This document shows, in pieces, positions 8,025 through 14,982 of a DNA stretch of 40,226 bases. This DNA comes from Brevibacterium sp. 239c (GTDB lineage Bacteria > Actinomycetota > Actinomycetes > Actinomycetales > Brevibacteriaceae). The notes below the pieces were generated by a model that ran no database searches, was not told where the DNA came from, and saw nothing but the letters and a program-made list of their open reading frames with translations. Position numbers and translations under genes: made by a program. Positions within the stretch are counted from its first letter, which is position 1, and each line of letters begins with the position of its first letter. The DNA is taken from positions 1-40,226 of the forward strand of contig NZ_FXZH01000029.1 in assembly GCF_900169365.1 (NCBI RefSeq). Direction: 5' to 3'.

Positions 8025-9193
8025 AGCATTCCGACGAGGACGCTGGCGATGACGACAGAGCCGGCACTGACCGAGGTGAAGCCGCCGACGAGCATCGGCG
8101 GCAACATGACGTTGAGGAGTGCTTCCTTCTCATCGTCGTCACGGGCGATCGAGCGTGCGACCTCGTTGGTGAGCAGGTAGTCGGCCGGGAAGCCGTACAT
8201 GGCGGTCAGGGCCACCGACATTCCCAGCGAAGACTTCCACCTCAGCAGCTTCGTAGCGATGAAGCCACCGACGAGAATGCCGATGCCGCCGATGACGAGG
8301 ATCGAAATGGTGGGCACGAACGCGTTGATGACGTCTTGCACTGAGGCTGAGACCAGTGGGGCCATGACGATTGCGATCACGCCGGACATGGCCACGCCGA
8401 AGGAGTTCGACCGTTCCATCGCCTTGTCCGGGGACAGGCCCGCTGCAGTGGCGGCGATGCCGAGGATGAGCGCGATGATCGATGACGGGATGTGTGTGGG
8501 AGCCTCCAGGAGGGTCGCGATCGAACCGCCGACGAGGATGAGGAAGAGCATGAACAGCTGGTTGTCGACGAGAAATGCCGGCAGGGTCACGAGTTTCTTC
8601 TTCGTGGCGGCGTCCGCCTCGTCCTCGTGGTGAGCCGCGGCGAGTTCGTGGAGTTCGCCGCTGTCGCGCAGGTTCTTGGCGTAGCGACGAAGCAGGAAGT
8701 TCGTCAGCGGCATCGACGGCAAAGACTGCAGCATGAGGACGAGAGCCGGAAGGACGATGATCGCCGAGGCGGCCCCGTGAGCTGTCAGGCCCTCCGTCGT
8801 GAGGCTGGTGGCGACGATGCCGCCGGCCAGCGGGCCTGAACCGGCGACGAAGGTCTCGAACCCGAAGATGGGCGCGATGATGAAGAAGATGAGCAGTACG
8901 GCCACGAGCATGCCGGAGACGGCGATGATGACCGAACGCCACTGTTTGAGCATCACACGCAGGGGAATGAGCGTACCCATGTGGAAGAGCAGTGGTGCCA
9001 CGAGAATGGAGTAGACCTGGACGAGCATCGAATCGTCGACGACGGTGTCGGGGACGATGCCGATCTTGGCGAAGATGAAGATGCCCAACATCGCCACGAG
9101 GAGACTGGGGACGCGGGCCTTGGACCAGATCGAGACCAATTCGCCGATGGCGATGAAGCCGAGCACGATCGCGGCAGCGTAGATGCCTTCCAT
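8021..9193 (-). CDS. Multi-pass membrane transporter, glutamate:Na+ symporter-like
   Basis: A 390-aa polytopic protein with about 10 predicted hydrophobic segments in two halves, split by a charged cytosolic loop at about 185-205 (LHELAAAHHEDEADAATKKK). Glycine-rich segments such as GGIVATSLTTEGLTAHGAASA and GIGILVGGFIATKLL recall GltS/ESS and related carboxylate symporters, but it is not a close match to any family recalled. The ATG at 9191-9193 has GAAAGGA upstream. First gene of an operon with the amidohydrolase, and preceded by two palindromes. Placement in a carboxylate/amino-acid transporter superfamily is an inference. Confidence 0.65.
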   Translation of the reverse strand: MEGIYAAAIVLGFIAIGELVSIWSKARVPSLLVAMLGIFIFAKIGIVPDTVVDDSMLVQVYSILVAPLLFHMGTLIPLRVMLKQWRSVIIAVSGMLVAVLLIFFIIAPIFGFETFVAGSGPLAGGIVATSLTTEGLTAHGAASAIIVLPALVLMLQSLPSMPLTNFLLRRYAKNLRDSGELHELAAAHHEDEADAATKKKLVTLPAFLVDNQLFMLFLILVGGSIATLLEAPTHIPSSIIALILGIAATAAGLSPDKAMERSNSFGVAMSGVIAIVMAPLVSASVQDVINAFVPTISILVIGGIGILVGGFIATKLLRWKSSLGMSVALTAMYGFPADYLLTNEVARSIARDDDEKEALLNVMLPPMLVGGFTSVSAGSVVIASVLVGML

Positions 9194-9235
9194 TGCGATC
9201 CTTTCAAAGGTGGTGGGTGGTGTGTGGGGTGCTTC

Positions 9236-9278
9236 TCATATCTACGACAGTGAAGATATGAAGTAACTCACAGTGAGT
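9236..9278. promoter_or_regulatory. Two adjacent palindromes upstream of transporter-amidohydrolase operon
   Basis: TCATATCT (9236-9243) and AGATATGA (9254-9261) are perfect inverted 8-mers with a 10-nt spacer. Five bases later ACTCAC-A-GTGAGT (9266-9278) forms a 13-bp palindrome. Both contain or flank an ACAGTGA half. They lie in the 235-bp divergent gap between the transporter operon and the GDPD gene and are likely operators; no adjacent regulator gene is present. The remainder of the gap shows nothing else recognisable. Confidence 0.5.
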
Positions 9279-9428
9279 ACGTTATTGCCTGTTCCGACTT
9301 TGCGCCCAGGCCCTTCTCAGCATTCAAGATATTGAAGACACTTCAGGGCCGCGTCACCGTGTCTCTGGTGCGGAACTGGAATGCATTCGGATTGAGACGA
9401 GGGCCAGGGCAGGGCATAGTCTGGGCGT

Positions 9429-10229
9429 ATGAGTTTTCTGCAGTTCCTGCACGAACGTGGGATCACCGAACGCCCCGGTTCCTCGAAGCGGCCCTTGGTG
9501 ATCGCACACCGTGGATATTCCGGGGTGGCCCCGGAGAACAGCCTCGCCGCTGTGGATGCGGCACGAGCCCTCGACGTGGACTTCATCGAAGTCGACACCT
9601 CGACGAGCGCCGATGGAGTCCCAGTCATCCTCCATGACCCGGACCTTGACCGGACCACTAACAGGAAAGGTCCGGTCGCGAATCTGACGGCGGAGGAACT
9701 CTCCTTCGTCGACGCAGGCTCCTGGATGGGTCCCGGATTCACCGGCGTCCGGATTCCGACGCTGGCGGCCGTGATGCGAGATATTCAGCACCGAGGCGGC
9801 GAACTCCTGCTTGAGCTCAAGGGGGAGTGGTCCTCCGGTGCGGTCGCGCAGATCTCCGAGCTCGTCGTCGAGACCGGCACCGCCGATCGGATGGTCGTGC
9901 AGTCGTTCAACACTGAGACCCTCGCAGCCTGCCGAGACATGCTGCCGATGGTCTCGCGGTTCTTACTGCGCATGGTCCCGCGGCCCGAGGACATCGAGAT
10001 CGCACGGGCGCTGGGGGCTGTTGCAATCAACCCCTCGTACAAGGGATTCTCGATGCGCAGGTCCGTCGTCACCGAGATTCGCGACAATGACCTGGGCGTA
10101 TTCGTCTGGACGGCAGATTCCATGAACGAATGGCGCGAGCTCCTCGATGCCGAGGTCGATGGCATCATCACAAATCAACCCGGCCGTCTGCAGGGGTTCC
10201 TGGCGGGCAGATTCGACCCGGTGAAGTGA
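9429..10229 (+). CDS. Glycerophosphodiester phosphodiesterase
   Basis: A 266-aa GDPD-family enzyme that hydrolyses glycerophosphodiesters to glycerol-3-phosphate and an alcohol. Catalytic TIM-barrel motifs are complete: AHRGYSGVAPENS (H27, R28, E36, N37), FIEVDTSTSADGVPVILHD (E54, D56, H69), LLLELKGE and VFVWTADSM near the end, followed by GIITNQPG. No signal peptide, so a cytosolic UgpQ-like enzyme is likely. The ATG at 9429 follows the short motif GGGCGT. Monocistronic before the tRNA pair. Confidence 0.93.
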   Translation: MSFLQFLHERGITERPGSSKRPLVIAHRGYSGVAPENSLAAVDAARALDVDFIEVDTSTSADGVPVILHDPDLDRTTNRKGPVANLTAEELSFVDAGSWMGPGFTGVRIPTLAAVMRDIQHRGGELLLELKGEWSSGAVAQISELVVETGTADRMVVQSFNTETLAACRDMLPMVSRFLLRMVPRPEDIEIARALGAVAINPSYKGFSMRRSVVTEIRDNDLGVFVWTADSMNEWRELLDAEVDGIITNQPGRLQGFLAGRFDPVK

Positions 10230-10245
10230 GGTTCTGCGATCTGTG

Positions 10246-10257
10246 AGTGACGTCACT
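10246..10257. promoter_or_regulatory. 12-bp palindrome AGTGACGTCACT before tRNA-Thr
   Basis: A perfect dyad AGTGACGTCACT lies in the 78-bp gap between the GDPD gene and tRNA-Thr, 34 bp upstream of the proposed tRNA -10 box. It could be a regulator site or the foot of a transcription stop; nothing decides between them. Confidence 0.25.
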
Positions 10258-10267
10258 GATCGCCGAT

Positions 10268-10297
10268 TTGCCCTCGTTGCGCGAAGCCGTGTAAATT
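10268..10297 (+). promoter_or_regulatory. Probable promoter of the tRNA-Thr/tRNA-Met unit
   Basis: TTGCCC (10268-10273) and TAAATT (10292-10297) are separated by 18 bp, placing initiation a few bases before the mature tRNA-Thr at 10308. Confidence 0.45.
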
Positions 10298-10307
10298 CTT
10301 ACCTGTT

Positions 10308-10380
10308 GCCCCGATAGCTCAGTCGGTAGAGCATCTCCATGGTAAGGAGAAGGTCAAGGGTTCGAATCCCTTTCGGGGCT
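10308..10380 (+). tRNA. tRNA-Thr (GGT)
   Basis: A 73-nt cloverleaf: acceptor GCCCCGA (10308-10314) pairs with TCGGGGC (10373-10379), discriminator T. The anticodon GGT at 10341-10343 sits in TCTCC-ATGGTAA-GGAGA, and the T-arm is AAGGGTTCGAATCCCTT. CCA is not encoded. Confidence 0.97.
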
Positions 10381-10406
10381 CTCGTGCCGCTTAAATGCGG
10401 TGCTGG

Positions 10407-10480
10407 GGCGGGGTAGCTCAGCTGGTTAGAGCGCACGACTCATAATCGTGAGGTCGGGAGATCGAGCCTCCCTCCCGCTA
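10407..10480 (+). tRNA. tRNA-Met (CAT), element insertion site
   Basis: A 74-nt elongator-type tRNA. The anticodon CAT lies in CACGA-CTCATAA-TCGTG. The T-arm is GGGAG-ATCGAGC-CTCCC (10456-10472). The acceptor GGCGGGG (10407-10413) pairs with TCCCGCT (10473-10479) using G-T wobbles at both ends. The coupled tRNA-Thr/tRNA-Met pair is widely conserved in actinobacteria, usually followed by rpmG; here element genes follow instead. The 3' half may be partly supplied by the integrated element, as is usual for tRNA-targeting elements. Confidence 0.95.
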
Positions 10481-10484
10481 CCGT
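10440..10484. other. Candidate left attachment site (attL) in tRNA-Met 3' half
   Basis: The chromosome-to-element transition falls at the 3' end of tRNA-Met: chromosomal genes lie to the left, conjugation and plasmid genes begin at once to the right. Integrases that target tRNA genes normally use the anticodon-to-3'-end segment as crossover core. No second copy of this segment was found near 35 kb, so the pair cannot be confirmed within the window. Confidence 0.4.
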
Positions 10485-10760
10485 CGAAGAACCTCCATCC
10501 ATTGGGTGGGGGTTCTTTTCATTCACGATCTCTTCTCCCAGCAATTGCCCAAGCGTGATGTCCATGTAGCTGGCGATTGTCATGAGTTCATCGATTCGGA
10601 ATGGCATTTGGCCTCGAAGTCGGTTGGAAACGTTCTTCTGCGCAAAACCAAGAATCTGTGCAAGATCTGCCTGCTTTAGCTGCTTCCTCACCATCCAAGC
10701 TCGAACCTCCAGCCCTACGCGCTGGTTCTCAGTGATGGTTTCCTCCATGTTCGCTGTCAT
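10440..10760 (-). CDS. XRE-family regulator whose 3' end overlaps tRNA-Met antisense
   Basis: A 106-aa helix-turn-helix protein. The XRE domain spans about 16-75: VRAWMVRKQLKQADLAQILGFAQKNVSNRLRG, then a helical cap ending GQLL. It is paralogous to the divergent regulator at 10874. The ATG at 10758-10760 is chosen because TTTACC-N17-TACGAT (10795 to 10767, minus strand) would start transcription at that codon, a leaderless arrangement; longer starts would cross the promoter. The last about 28 residues (from VNEKNPHPMDGG on) are encoded by the tRNA terminator and the tRNA-Met 3' half, with the TGA opposite the anticodon. The C-terminus therefore may depend on the integrated state. Likely the element's repressor; inferred. 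Confidence 0.75.
   Translation of the reverse strand: MTANMEETITENQRVGLEVRAWMVRKQLKQADLAQILGFAQKNVSNRLRGQMPFRIDELMTIASYMDITLGQLLGEEIVNEKNPHPMDGGSSTVAGGRLDLPTSRL
10487..10518. terminator. Terminator between tRNA-Met and element
   Basis: AAGAACC (10487-10493) pairs with GGTTCTT (10511-10517), extended inward by CC/ATCC against GGGTGG, and is followed by TT on the plus strand. It would end the tRNA transcript. It also lies inside the 3' coding part of the minus-strand XRE gene. Confidence 0.6.
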
Positions 10761-10766
10761 AGTCCT

Positions 10767-10795
10767 ATCGTATCCGCGCCGAGGGCATTGGTAAA
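10767..10795 (-). promoter_or_regulatory. Leaderless promoter of the minus-strand XRE gene
   Basis: On the minus strand TTTACC (10795-10790) and TACGAT (10772-10767) are spaced 17 bp apart. Initiation is expected about 7 nt downstream, at the ATG at 10760. Confidence 0.5.
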
Positions 10796-10837
10796 CCGCT
10801 GAGCGTATAAAAAATAACGAAATCGAGTGTCGGGTGC

Positions 10838-10865
10838 TTGCCACCGTATACGTTCAACGTATACG
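10838..10865 (+). promoter_or_regulatory. Leaderless promoter of the element operon
   Basis: TTGCCA (10838-10843) and TATACG (10860-10865), 16 bp apart, place initiation near the ATG at 10874. The -10 box and most of the spacer lie inside the 29-bp palindrome, so a protein bound there should control this promoter directly. Confidence 0.5.
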
Positions 10866-10869
10866 GTGG
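10841..10869. promoter_or_regulatory. Perfect 29-bp palindromic operator
   Basis: CCACCGTATACGTT (10841-10854) and AACGTATACGGTGG (10856-10869) are exact inverted repeats around a single C. The site lies 4 bp before the ATG of the rightward XRE gene and about 46 bp upstream of the leftward promoter's -35. It is most likely bound by one or both adjacent XRE regulators, forming the element's on/off switch. Confidence 0.8.
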
Positions 10870-10873
10870 GTGC

Positions 10874-11131
10874 ATGAGGTATTCGAAGCAGGTGAGAGCC
10901 AACGTTATGGCGGAGATGGGGCGCAGAGAACTGCGCCAGATGGATGTAGCCGAGATCTTGAAGATTTCGCAGAACAACGTGTCGCGGAGACTTCACGGAG
11001 CAGTGGATTGGAAGCTCGGAGAATTGCTCAGACTTGCTCAAGTCTGGGAGATCCCCCTTGCAACGCTGCTCAACGGCACCGAGGACGACCCGTTTGCTCC
11101 TAACGGAGAAGCGAAAGCGGTGGAGGCGTGA
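10874..11131 (+). CDS. XRE-family regulator, first gene of the element operon
   Basis: An 85-aa helix-turn-helix protein (domain about 5-68): VMAEMGRRELRQMDVAEILKISQNNVSRRLHG, then LGELLRLAQVWEIPLATLL. It aligns across its whole domain with the divergent regulator at 10440-10760, so the two arose by duplication. The short acidic tail has no known motif. The ATG at 10874 (RYSKQV) is chosen over upstream frames that would start inside the palindrome. Likely leaderless. It overlaps the next gene (TGATG) and therefore heads the long operon ending at 19.64 kb. A Cro-like or activator role opposite the divergent gene is inferred from layout. Confidence 0.8.
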   Translation: MRYSKQVRANVMAEMGRRELRQMDVAEILKISQNNVSRRLHGAVDWKLGELLRLAQVWEIPLATLLNGTEDDPFAPNGEAKAVEA

Positions 11132-11985
11132 TGAGTACCGAACTTGTTAGCACATTTACTGCGGCCGAGGCGCGCGAGTTCACTGAGGAGCTCAAGGCTG
11201 ACTATGGATCGTTGCAGACGAAGATCTCCGCGGCGTGGAAGGGCAGGATTTGGCTTGCCTTTGGATACGCATCCTGGCAGGAGTACCTAGACACCGAGTT
11301 TCACGACATTTCGTTGCGTCCTCCCAAAGAGCTAGAAGATCAGGTCCTCGGCGAACTCAGAGCAGCAGGAATGAGCACACGCGGGATCGCGGCTGCGACT
11401 GACATGTCGAAAGACACCGTGGCCCGTCGGCTGATTTCTGCAACTGTCGCAAATGAGACAGTTGACGACGGTAGTCGGGTTATTGGTCTCGATGGGAAGT
11501 CCCGTCCTGCTTCGATGCCGAAATCAGCACCAGCGGCTCCCGAGCCTGAAAGCATCGTTGATGCTGAGGTCATCGAGGAAGATGAGTCCGACGATTACGA
11601 CCTCGTTTTCGGATCCGGCCTGGAGCCAGCTTCCGTGGATCTCAACGAGTCGAGTAATACTCCGGGACGTGAGCACGTGGTCCGTGCGATCCGTGAACTC
11701 CACTATGGTGCGTCGGCACCGCTACCGATGGTGAAGAAGCAGTCGAAACTGCTTGAGGTCGCGTTCAGCGGCGGAGTCTCCGACCTCGCGACGCTCGAGG
11801 GCGACAAAGTCGAAGATCTCGGTCGCGACGTTGCCGATGCCCTGGGCGTTCTCTCCGATCTACTTTCGGCAATGGCGACACAACCAGCACCCACGTTCCA
11901 GGCCGCACTGACGCACTCGGACACCGTCGGATCGATCAAGAAGACCATGACGAACCTCCAAGTCATCACCCGGAGCCGGTCATGA
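11131..11985 (+). CDS. ParB-like helix-turn-helix DNA-binding protein
   Basis: A 284-aa protein with the pattern seen in many actinobacterial plasmid and phage DNA-binding proteins: WKGRIWLAFGYASWQEYLDTEF (36-57), LRPPKELEDQVLGELRAAGMSTRGIAAATDMSKDTVARRL (62-101, HTH) and VIGLDGKSRPA (117-127). A central acidic stretch (EVIEEDESDDYD) links to a C-terminal helical domain that may dimerise. No HNH or nuclease motif. The ATG at 11131 has GTGGAGG 5 nt upstream and overlaps the preceding stop; GTG at 11128 is an alternative. Role in partition or element-wide regulation is inferred from family resemblance. Confidence 0.65.
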   Translation: MSTELVSTFTAAEAREFTEELKADYGSLQTKISAAWKGRIWLAFGYASWQEYLDTEFHDISLRPPKELEDQVLGELRAAGMSTRGIAAATDMSKDTVARRLISATVANETVDDGSRVIGLDGKSRPASMPKSAPAAPEPESIVDAEVIEEDESDDYDLVFGSGLEPASVDLNESSNTPGREHVVRAIRELHYGASAPLPMVKKQSKLLEVAFSGGVSDLATLEGDKVEDLGRDVADALGVLSDLLSAMATQPAPTFQAALTHSDTVGSIKKTMTNLQVITRSRS

Positions 11986-12701
11986 TGTTCTTCGCCGCCG
12001 TCGAGGATCCGATCTCTATCGAAACGTGGATCCACGAGCAGGTCCAGTCATTCCTGATGATCGGCGTTCCAGCGATCATCGTCCTCAGTGTGGCCGCAGG
12101 AATGATCTTCGTAATGGCGAAGATGGTGCTGGGAGATCCCGTCACCAGAGTGCATGCGCGAAGCCAGACCAACGACGACATCACGGCGAGCAATGTATGG
12201 GATGAGGCTGCGGTCGCAGTGACTCGGCATGACGCAGCGCAAACACGGTGGGATCAGTGGCATACGGACCTCGACCTACTTATCGAGTACCCCGCAATCC
12301 ACGACGTTGCTCACGAGAAATTCGCTATGCGGATCCTCGATACCGCCGAAGCCGCGAATTGCGCACGCGACGCATGGGAGGGCCAGCCTCACAGCATGAG
12401 TCGCCTCCAAAGCTACCGCGCAGCTGTAGACGCGTTCGACAAGGCTCTGCGTGATGGCGAGCACCAAGCCACGATTCTCGGCCGCGGACCGTCCCTGGAC
12501 CCAGTGCTGAAACGAGTGATGGACGATGCCGCGCACCTCGTCGAAATCCTGCGCCGTCCCGACACCACAGACGATGACCGGGACCGGACGATGCGCGCAC
12601 TGTTCAAAGCACTCAAACCCGTCGTCGGTGACCAAGTCGTGAAGATCCCCGAAATCGAACCGTTTGTGATGAAACAGATCACAACCACGAAGACCAAGTG
12701 A
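11982..12701 (+). CDS. Bitopic membrane protein of unknown function
   Basis: A 239-aa protein with one transmembrane helix near residues 23-48 (FLMIGVPAIIVLSVAAGMIFVMAKMVL) and a long helical, mostly acidic cytosolic or external domain rich in Asp, Ala and His. The ATG at 11982 overlaps the previous stop (ATGA). No family recognised. Position between the ParB-like gene and a lipoprotein gene suggests a membrane-associated maintenance or transfer accessory role. Confidence 0.7.
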   Translation: MMFFAAVEDPISIETWIHEQVQSFLMIGVPAIIVLSVAAGMIFVMAKMVLGDPVTRVHARSQTNDDITASNVWDEAAVAVTRHDAAQTRWDQWHTDLDLLIEYPAIHDVAHEKFAMRILDTAEAANCARDAWEGQPHSMSRLQSYRAAVDAFDKALRDGEHQATILGRGPSLDPVLKRVMDDAAHLVEILRRPDTTDDDRDRTMRALFKALKPVVGDQVVKIPEIEPFVMKQITTTKTK

Positions 12702-12712
12702 TTGGAAGTCCC

Positions 12713-12994
12713 ATGAAGACCACATCCGTGAAGAAGCCGGTAGTCCTCCTGGCAACAGTGATCCTTACCGCCACATTGGCTGGGTGCCAGCCAACGAAGG
12801 TCGAGGAAGCTCCAGACGAAGGATCGAACGAAACGAATGACCCCTCCGTCGTTGATGAACGCGGCGACGGGCAAGGACTGCACGAAGAACCCATTGTCCT
12901 CGAGGACGGACGCACCATCACGTGCGTCGTCTACGACGGCGACAACGGGCAAGGCGGAGTTTCATGTGACTGGATCGGCCCGGTCGACCAGTGA
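12713..12994 (+). CDS. Small lipoprotein
   Basis: A 93-aa protein with a classical lipoprotein signal: MKTTSVKK, hydrophobic core VVLLATVILTAT, lipobox LAGC with lipidated Cys25. The mature part is acidic and has two more cysteines (TCVVYDG, VSCDW) that could form a disulfide. The ATG at 12713 follows GGAAG. No family recognised; element lipoproteins of this kind are often accessory to transfer or surface exclusion, which is not shown here. Confidence 0.8.
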   Translation: MKTTSVKKPVVLLATVILTATLAGCQPTKVEEAPDEGSNETNDPSVVDERGDGQGLHEEPIVLEDGRTITCVVYDGDNGQGGVSCDWIGPVDQ

Positions 12995-13005
12995 GAGAGG
13001 CAACC

Positions 13006-14085
13006 ATGACTACAGACAACACAGCACTGGCACACACCAACTCCAACGAAGAAAGAGCGACCTCACCCGTGAAGGATGAGGCCGCCCAGCCAGAGAACCA
13101 TGCAAGAGCATTTAGCAGAATTCTTAGGCACGACCAGGGTACACCGAGCGAGTCGACTACTGCTGTCAATACTGGACCGAAGTCTCGGATCAACCCGGAT
13201 GACCACCGGTTCGTTCGCCTCATCACGGTTGGTGTCGCCTTCGCCGGTCTCGTGGCCTTCGCAATCAGCTTCGTCGCGCTCATGGAAGTCGCGTCCTGGC
13301 TGGGCCTGCCCGAATGGATGCACTGGGCCGTTCCAGCCTTCATCGACACCGCGATCCTCGTCTACGCCGGATCCATCCTCATCCACAAAACACGCGGGGA
13401 GAAGACCTGGCAGTCCTGGGTGTTGCTGGCTGCGTTCACCGGCCTGTCCGTGATCGCCAATGTCGCGCATGCCCTGACCTACGGGGATGCGACGGAAGGC
13501 TCGTGGCAGGGACTCATCGGAGCTGTGATCGCCGGAATGGTGCCATTCGCAGTATTTGCCGCCACCGAGCAACTGTCTCGAGTCGCCGTCGAGGATCCGA
13601 TCTCGCGCCGTCGTGAAAAGCAGGCCGAGGCGGAATGGTTGGCCGAGCAGGCCGAGCGTGAACGCAAGCAGCTCGAGGTCGAAGCCGAACGTGAGGCTGC
13701 CAGGCAGGAGGCCGAGCTGGCACGCGAGCAGCACGCTACCAATCTCGAGGTCGTTCGGGCGCAAAGAGACGCACTGGCCACAAAGGCAGCGCAAGCGGCC
13801 GAAGACGGAGAACAGTTCGCACTCCCTCGCACACCGTGGTTGGCGAGCGTTCCGGACCCGGAAACATCGGAGAAGACACCACCGGCACCAGGCGGCGGGA
13901 AGCCAAAGACCGCGCCCGCGGACATGGACGCCCTCGTCGACTTCATCTCGGGTCGCACAGCACAGGGTGAGGACACGTCGGGTGCGGATCTTGCAGCCCA
14001 GTTCGGATTTAGCGACAAGACCGGACGCCGCCGTCTAGCCGCTCTCAGGGACTCACACCCACAGATCTTCACAGGAGGGCAGTAA
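13006..14085 (+). CDS. DUF2637-like (Spd-type) membrane protein with C-terminal helix-turn-helix
   Basis: A 359-aa protein. Four transmembrane helices at about 70-95, 105-127, 134-158 and 168-190 carry the DUF2637 pattern (VALMEVASWLGLPEWMHWAVPAFID; ANVAHALTYG). A coiled coil at about 203-268 (EAEWLAEQAERERKQLEVEAE) and a C-terminal winged-helix-like segment (LAAQFGFSDKTGRRRLAAL) follow. DUF2637 proteins occur in Streptomyces plasmids next to spread (spd) genes for intramycelial plasmid movement. The ATG at 13006 follows GAGAGG; GTG at 12991 would overlap the lipoprotein stop. A membrane-anchored DNA-binding role is inferred. Confidence 0.8.
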   Translation: MTTDNTALAHTNSNEERATSPVKDEAAQPENHARAFSRILRHDQGTPSESTTAVNTGPKSRINPDDHRFVRLITVGVAFAGLVAFAISFVALMEVASWLGLPEWMHWAVPAFIDTAILVYAGSILIHKTRGEKTWQSWVLLAAFTGLSVIANVAHALTYGDATEGSWQGLIGAVIAGMVPFAVFAATEQLSRVAVEDPISRRREKQAEAEWLAEQAERERKQLEVEAEREAARQEAELAREQHATNLEVVRAQRDALATKAAQAAEDGEQFALPRTPWLASVPDPETSEKTPPAPGGGKPKTAPADMDALVDFISGRTAQGEDTSGADLAAQFGFSDKTGRRRLAALRDSHPQIFTGGQ

Positions 14086-14546
14086 TGCTGACGATGATCG
14101 AGTTTCCGGTGGAACGGTGGTTCGACTCCGACTGGCCGACCACGACTCAAACGATTGAGAATGCCCACACCATGGCTCCGGCATGCTTGGTTGGATTGAC
14201 CGGAGTGGCCTTCATCATCTGGGGGGTCCAAACCATGAGCGCACGATCCGGCGCAGGCAAAGTTTCCACGAAACGGCTTCTGACTCTTATCGGCATCCTC
14301 GTCTCATTCTGCACGCTCTGGGTGCTGTCAGACGTGGACGGTATCGGCCCTGTGGTCGATTCGTTGGTCATCTTGCTCGCCGGCTTGGCATTTCTGCTGT
14401 TGGTATTAGTCGGGATAGTCGGTCTGCCGTTTGCCGTAGCGGTTGTGTTCGGCACTCTGCTGTTTCGCCTCATGAGCACTGGTCTGAGGGCCAAAAGCGA
14501 GGATGAAACTGCCCAGGTTGAGAAGGAGGGGAACAGTCATGACTGA
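14085..14546 (+). CDS. Small multi-pass membrane protein
   Basis: A 153-aa protein with hydrophobic helices at about 29-51, 64-84 and 90-130 (the last long enough for two) and a short acidic tail. The ATG at 14085 overlaps the previous stop (TAATG) with GGAGG upstream. Unrecognised; size and position match Spd-like plasmid membrane proteins. Confidence 0.75.
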   Translation: MLTMIEFPVERWFDSDWPTTTQTIENAHTMAPACLVGLTGVAFIIWGVQTMSARSGAGKVSTKRLLTLIGILVSFCTLWVLSDVDGIGPVVDSLVILLAGLAFLLLVLVGIVGLPFAVAVVFGTLLFRLMSTGLRAKSEDETAQVEKEGNSHD

Positions 14547-14763
14547 TCACTCCACGAACCCGGTGTCATCGACCGGTCATGAGTGGCCGTGCATTGGCTT
14601 CTATCTGCTCTCGACCCCGAGGGACCGTGCCTTGAGGTGCACCTGCGGAGCGAACACTGGCATGACGACTGGCGGTGGAGAGGCTCTGCGTGATCCCGAA
14701 CCACTCGTGTTTCGCCAACCCATCAAGAAGCAGTTCTCTCCTACTGACATCGGTAAGTGGTGA
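14539..14763 (+). CDS. Small hypothetical protein with CxC motif
   Basis: A 74-aa soluble protein with HEWPCIGFY and LRCTCGAN, so one His and three Cys could bind a metal. The ATG at 14539 is preceded by AAGGAGGGG and overlaps the previous gene by 8 bp. Its start covers the sequence CGACCGGTCA, one of the element's dispersed GACCGGTC sites. Confidence 0.65.
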   Translation: MTDHSTNPVSSTGHEWPCIGFYLLSTPRDRALRCTCGANTGMTTGGGEALRDPEPLVFRQPIKKQFSPTDIGKW

Positions 14764-14769
14764 TCGATC

Positions 14770-14982
14770 ATGAAAATCGGTGGATTCATTCTCGTCGCTG
14801 GGCTGGCGGTCCTGATGACGCTGGGAACGCTCGGTGAGCTGTCCTATTCGGGGCCGTGGTACTTGCACTGGTTGGACGTGCGGTGGTGGTGGCACTGGGT
14901 CGCCGTCGTGTACTCGTGGGGCTCCTCGATCGTTGACATCGACGTCGATTTCCACGGTCCCGAAGGACGGATCAGGGAGTGA
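14770..14982 (+). CDS. Small Trp-rich membrane protein
   Basis: A 70-aa protein: N-terminal transmembrane helix about 3-25 (IGGFILVAGLAVLMTLGTLG), then an aromatic stretch PWYLHWLDVRWWWHWVAVVY that may lie in the membrane interface or be a second helix. Unrecognised. It overlaps the next start (TGATG). Confidence 0.6.
   Translation: MKIGGFILVAGLAVLMTLGTLGELSYSGPWYLHWLDVRWWWHWVAVVYSWGSSIVDIDVDFHGPEGRIRE

Noticed and set aside
10440..11131. A toxin-antitoxin pair formed by the two small XRE genes
   Set aside because: Both proteins are helix-turn-helix paralogs; no toxin-like fold or partner gene is present.
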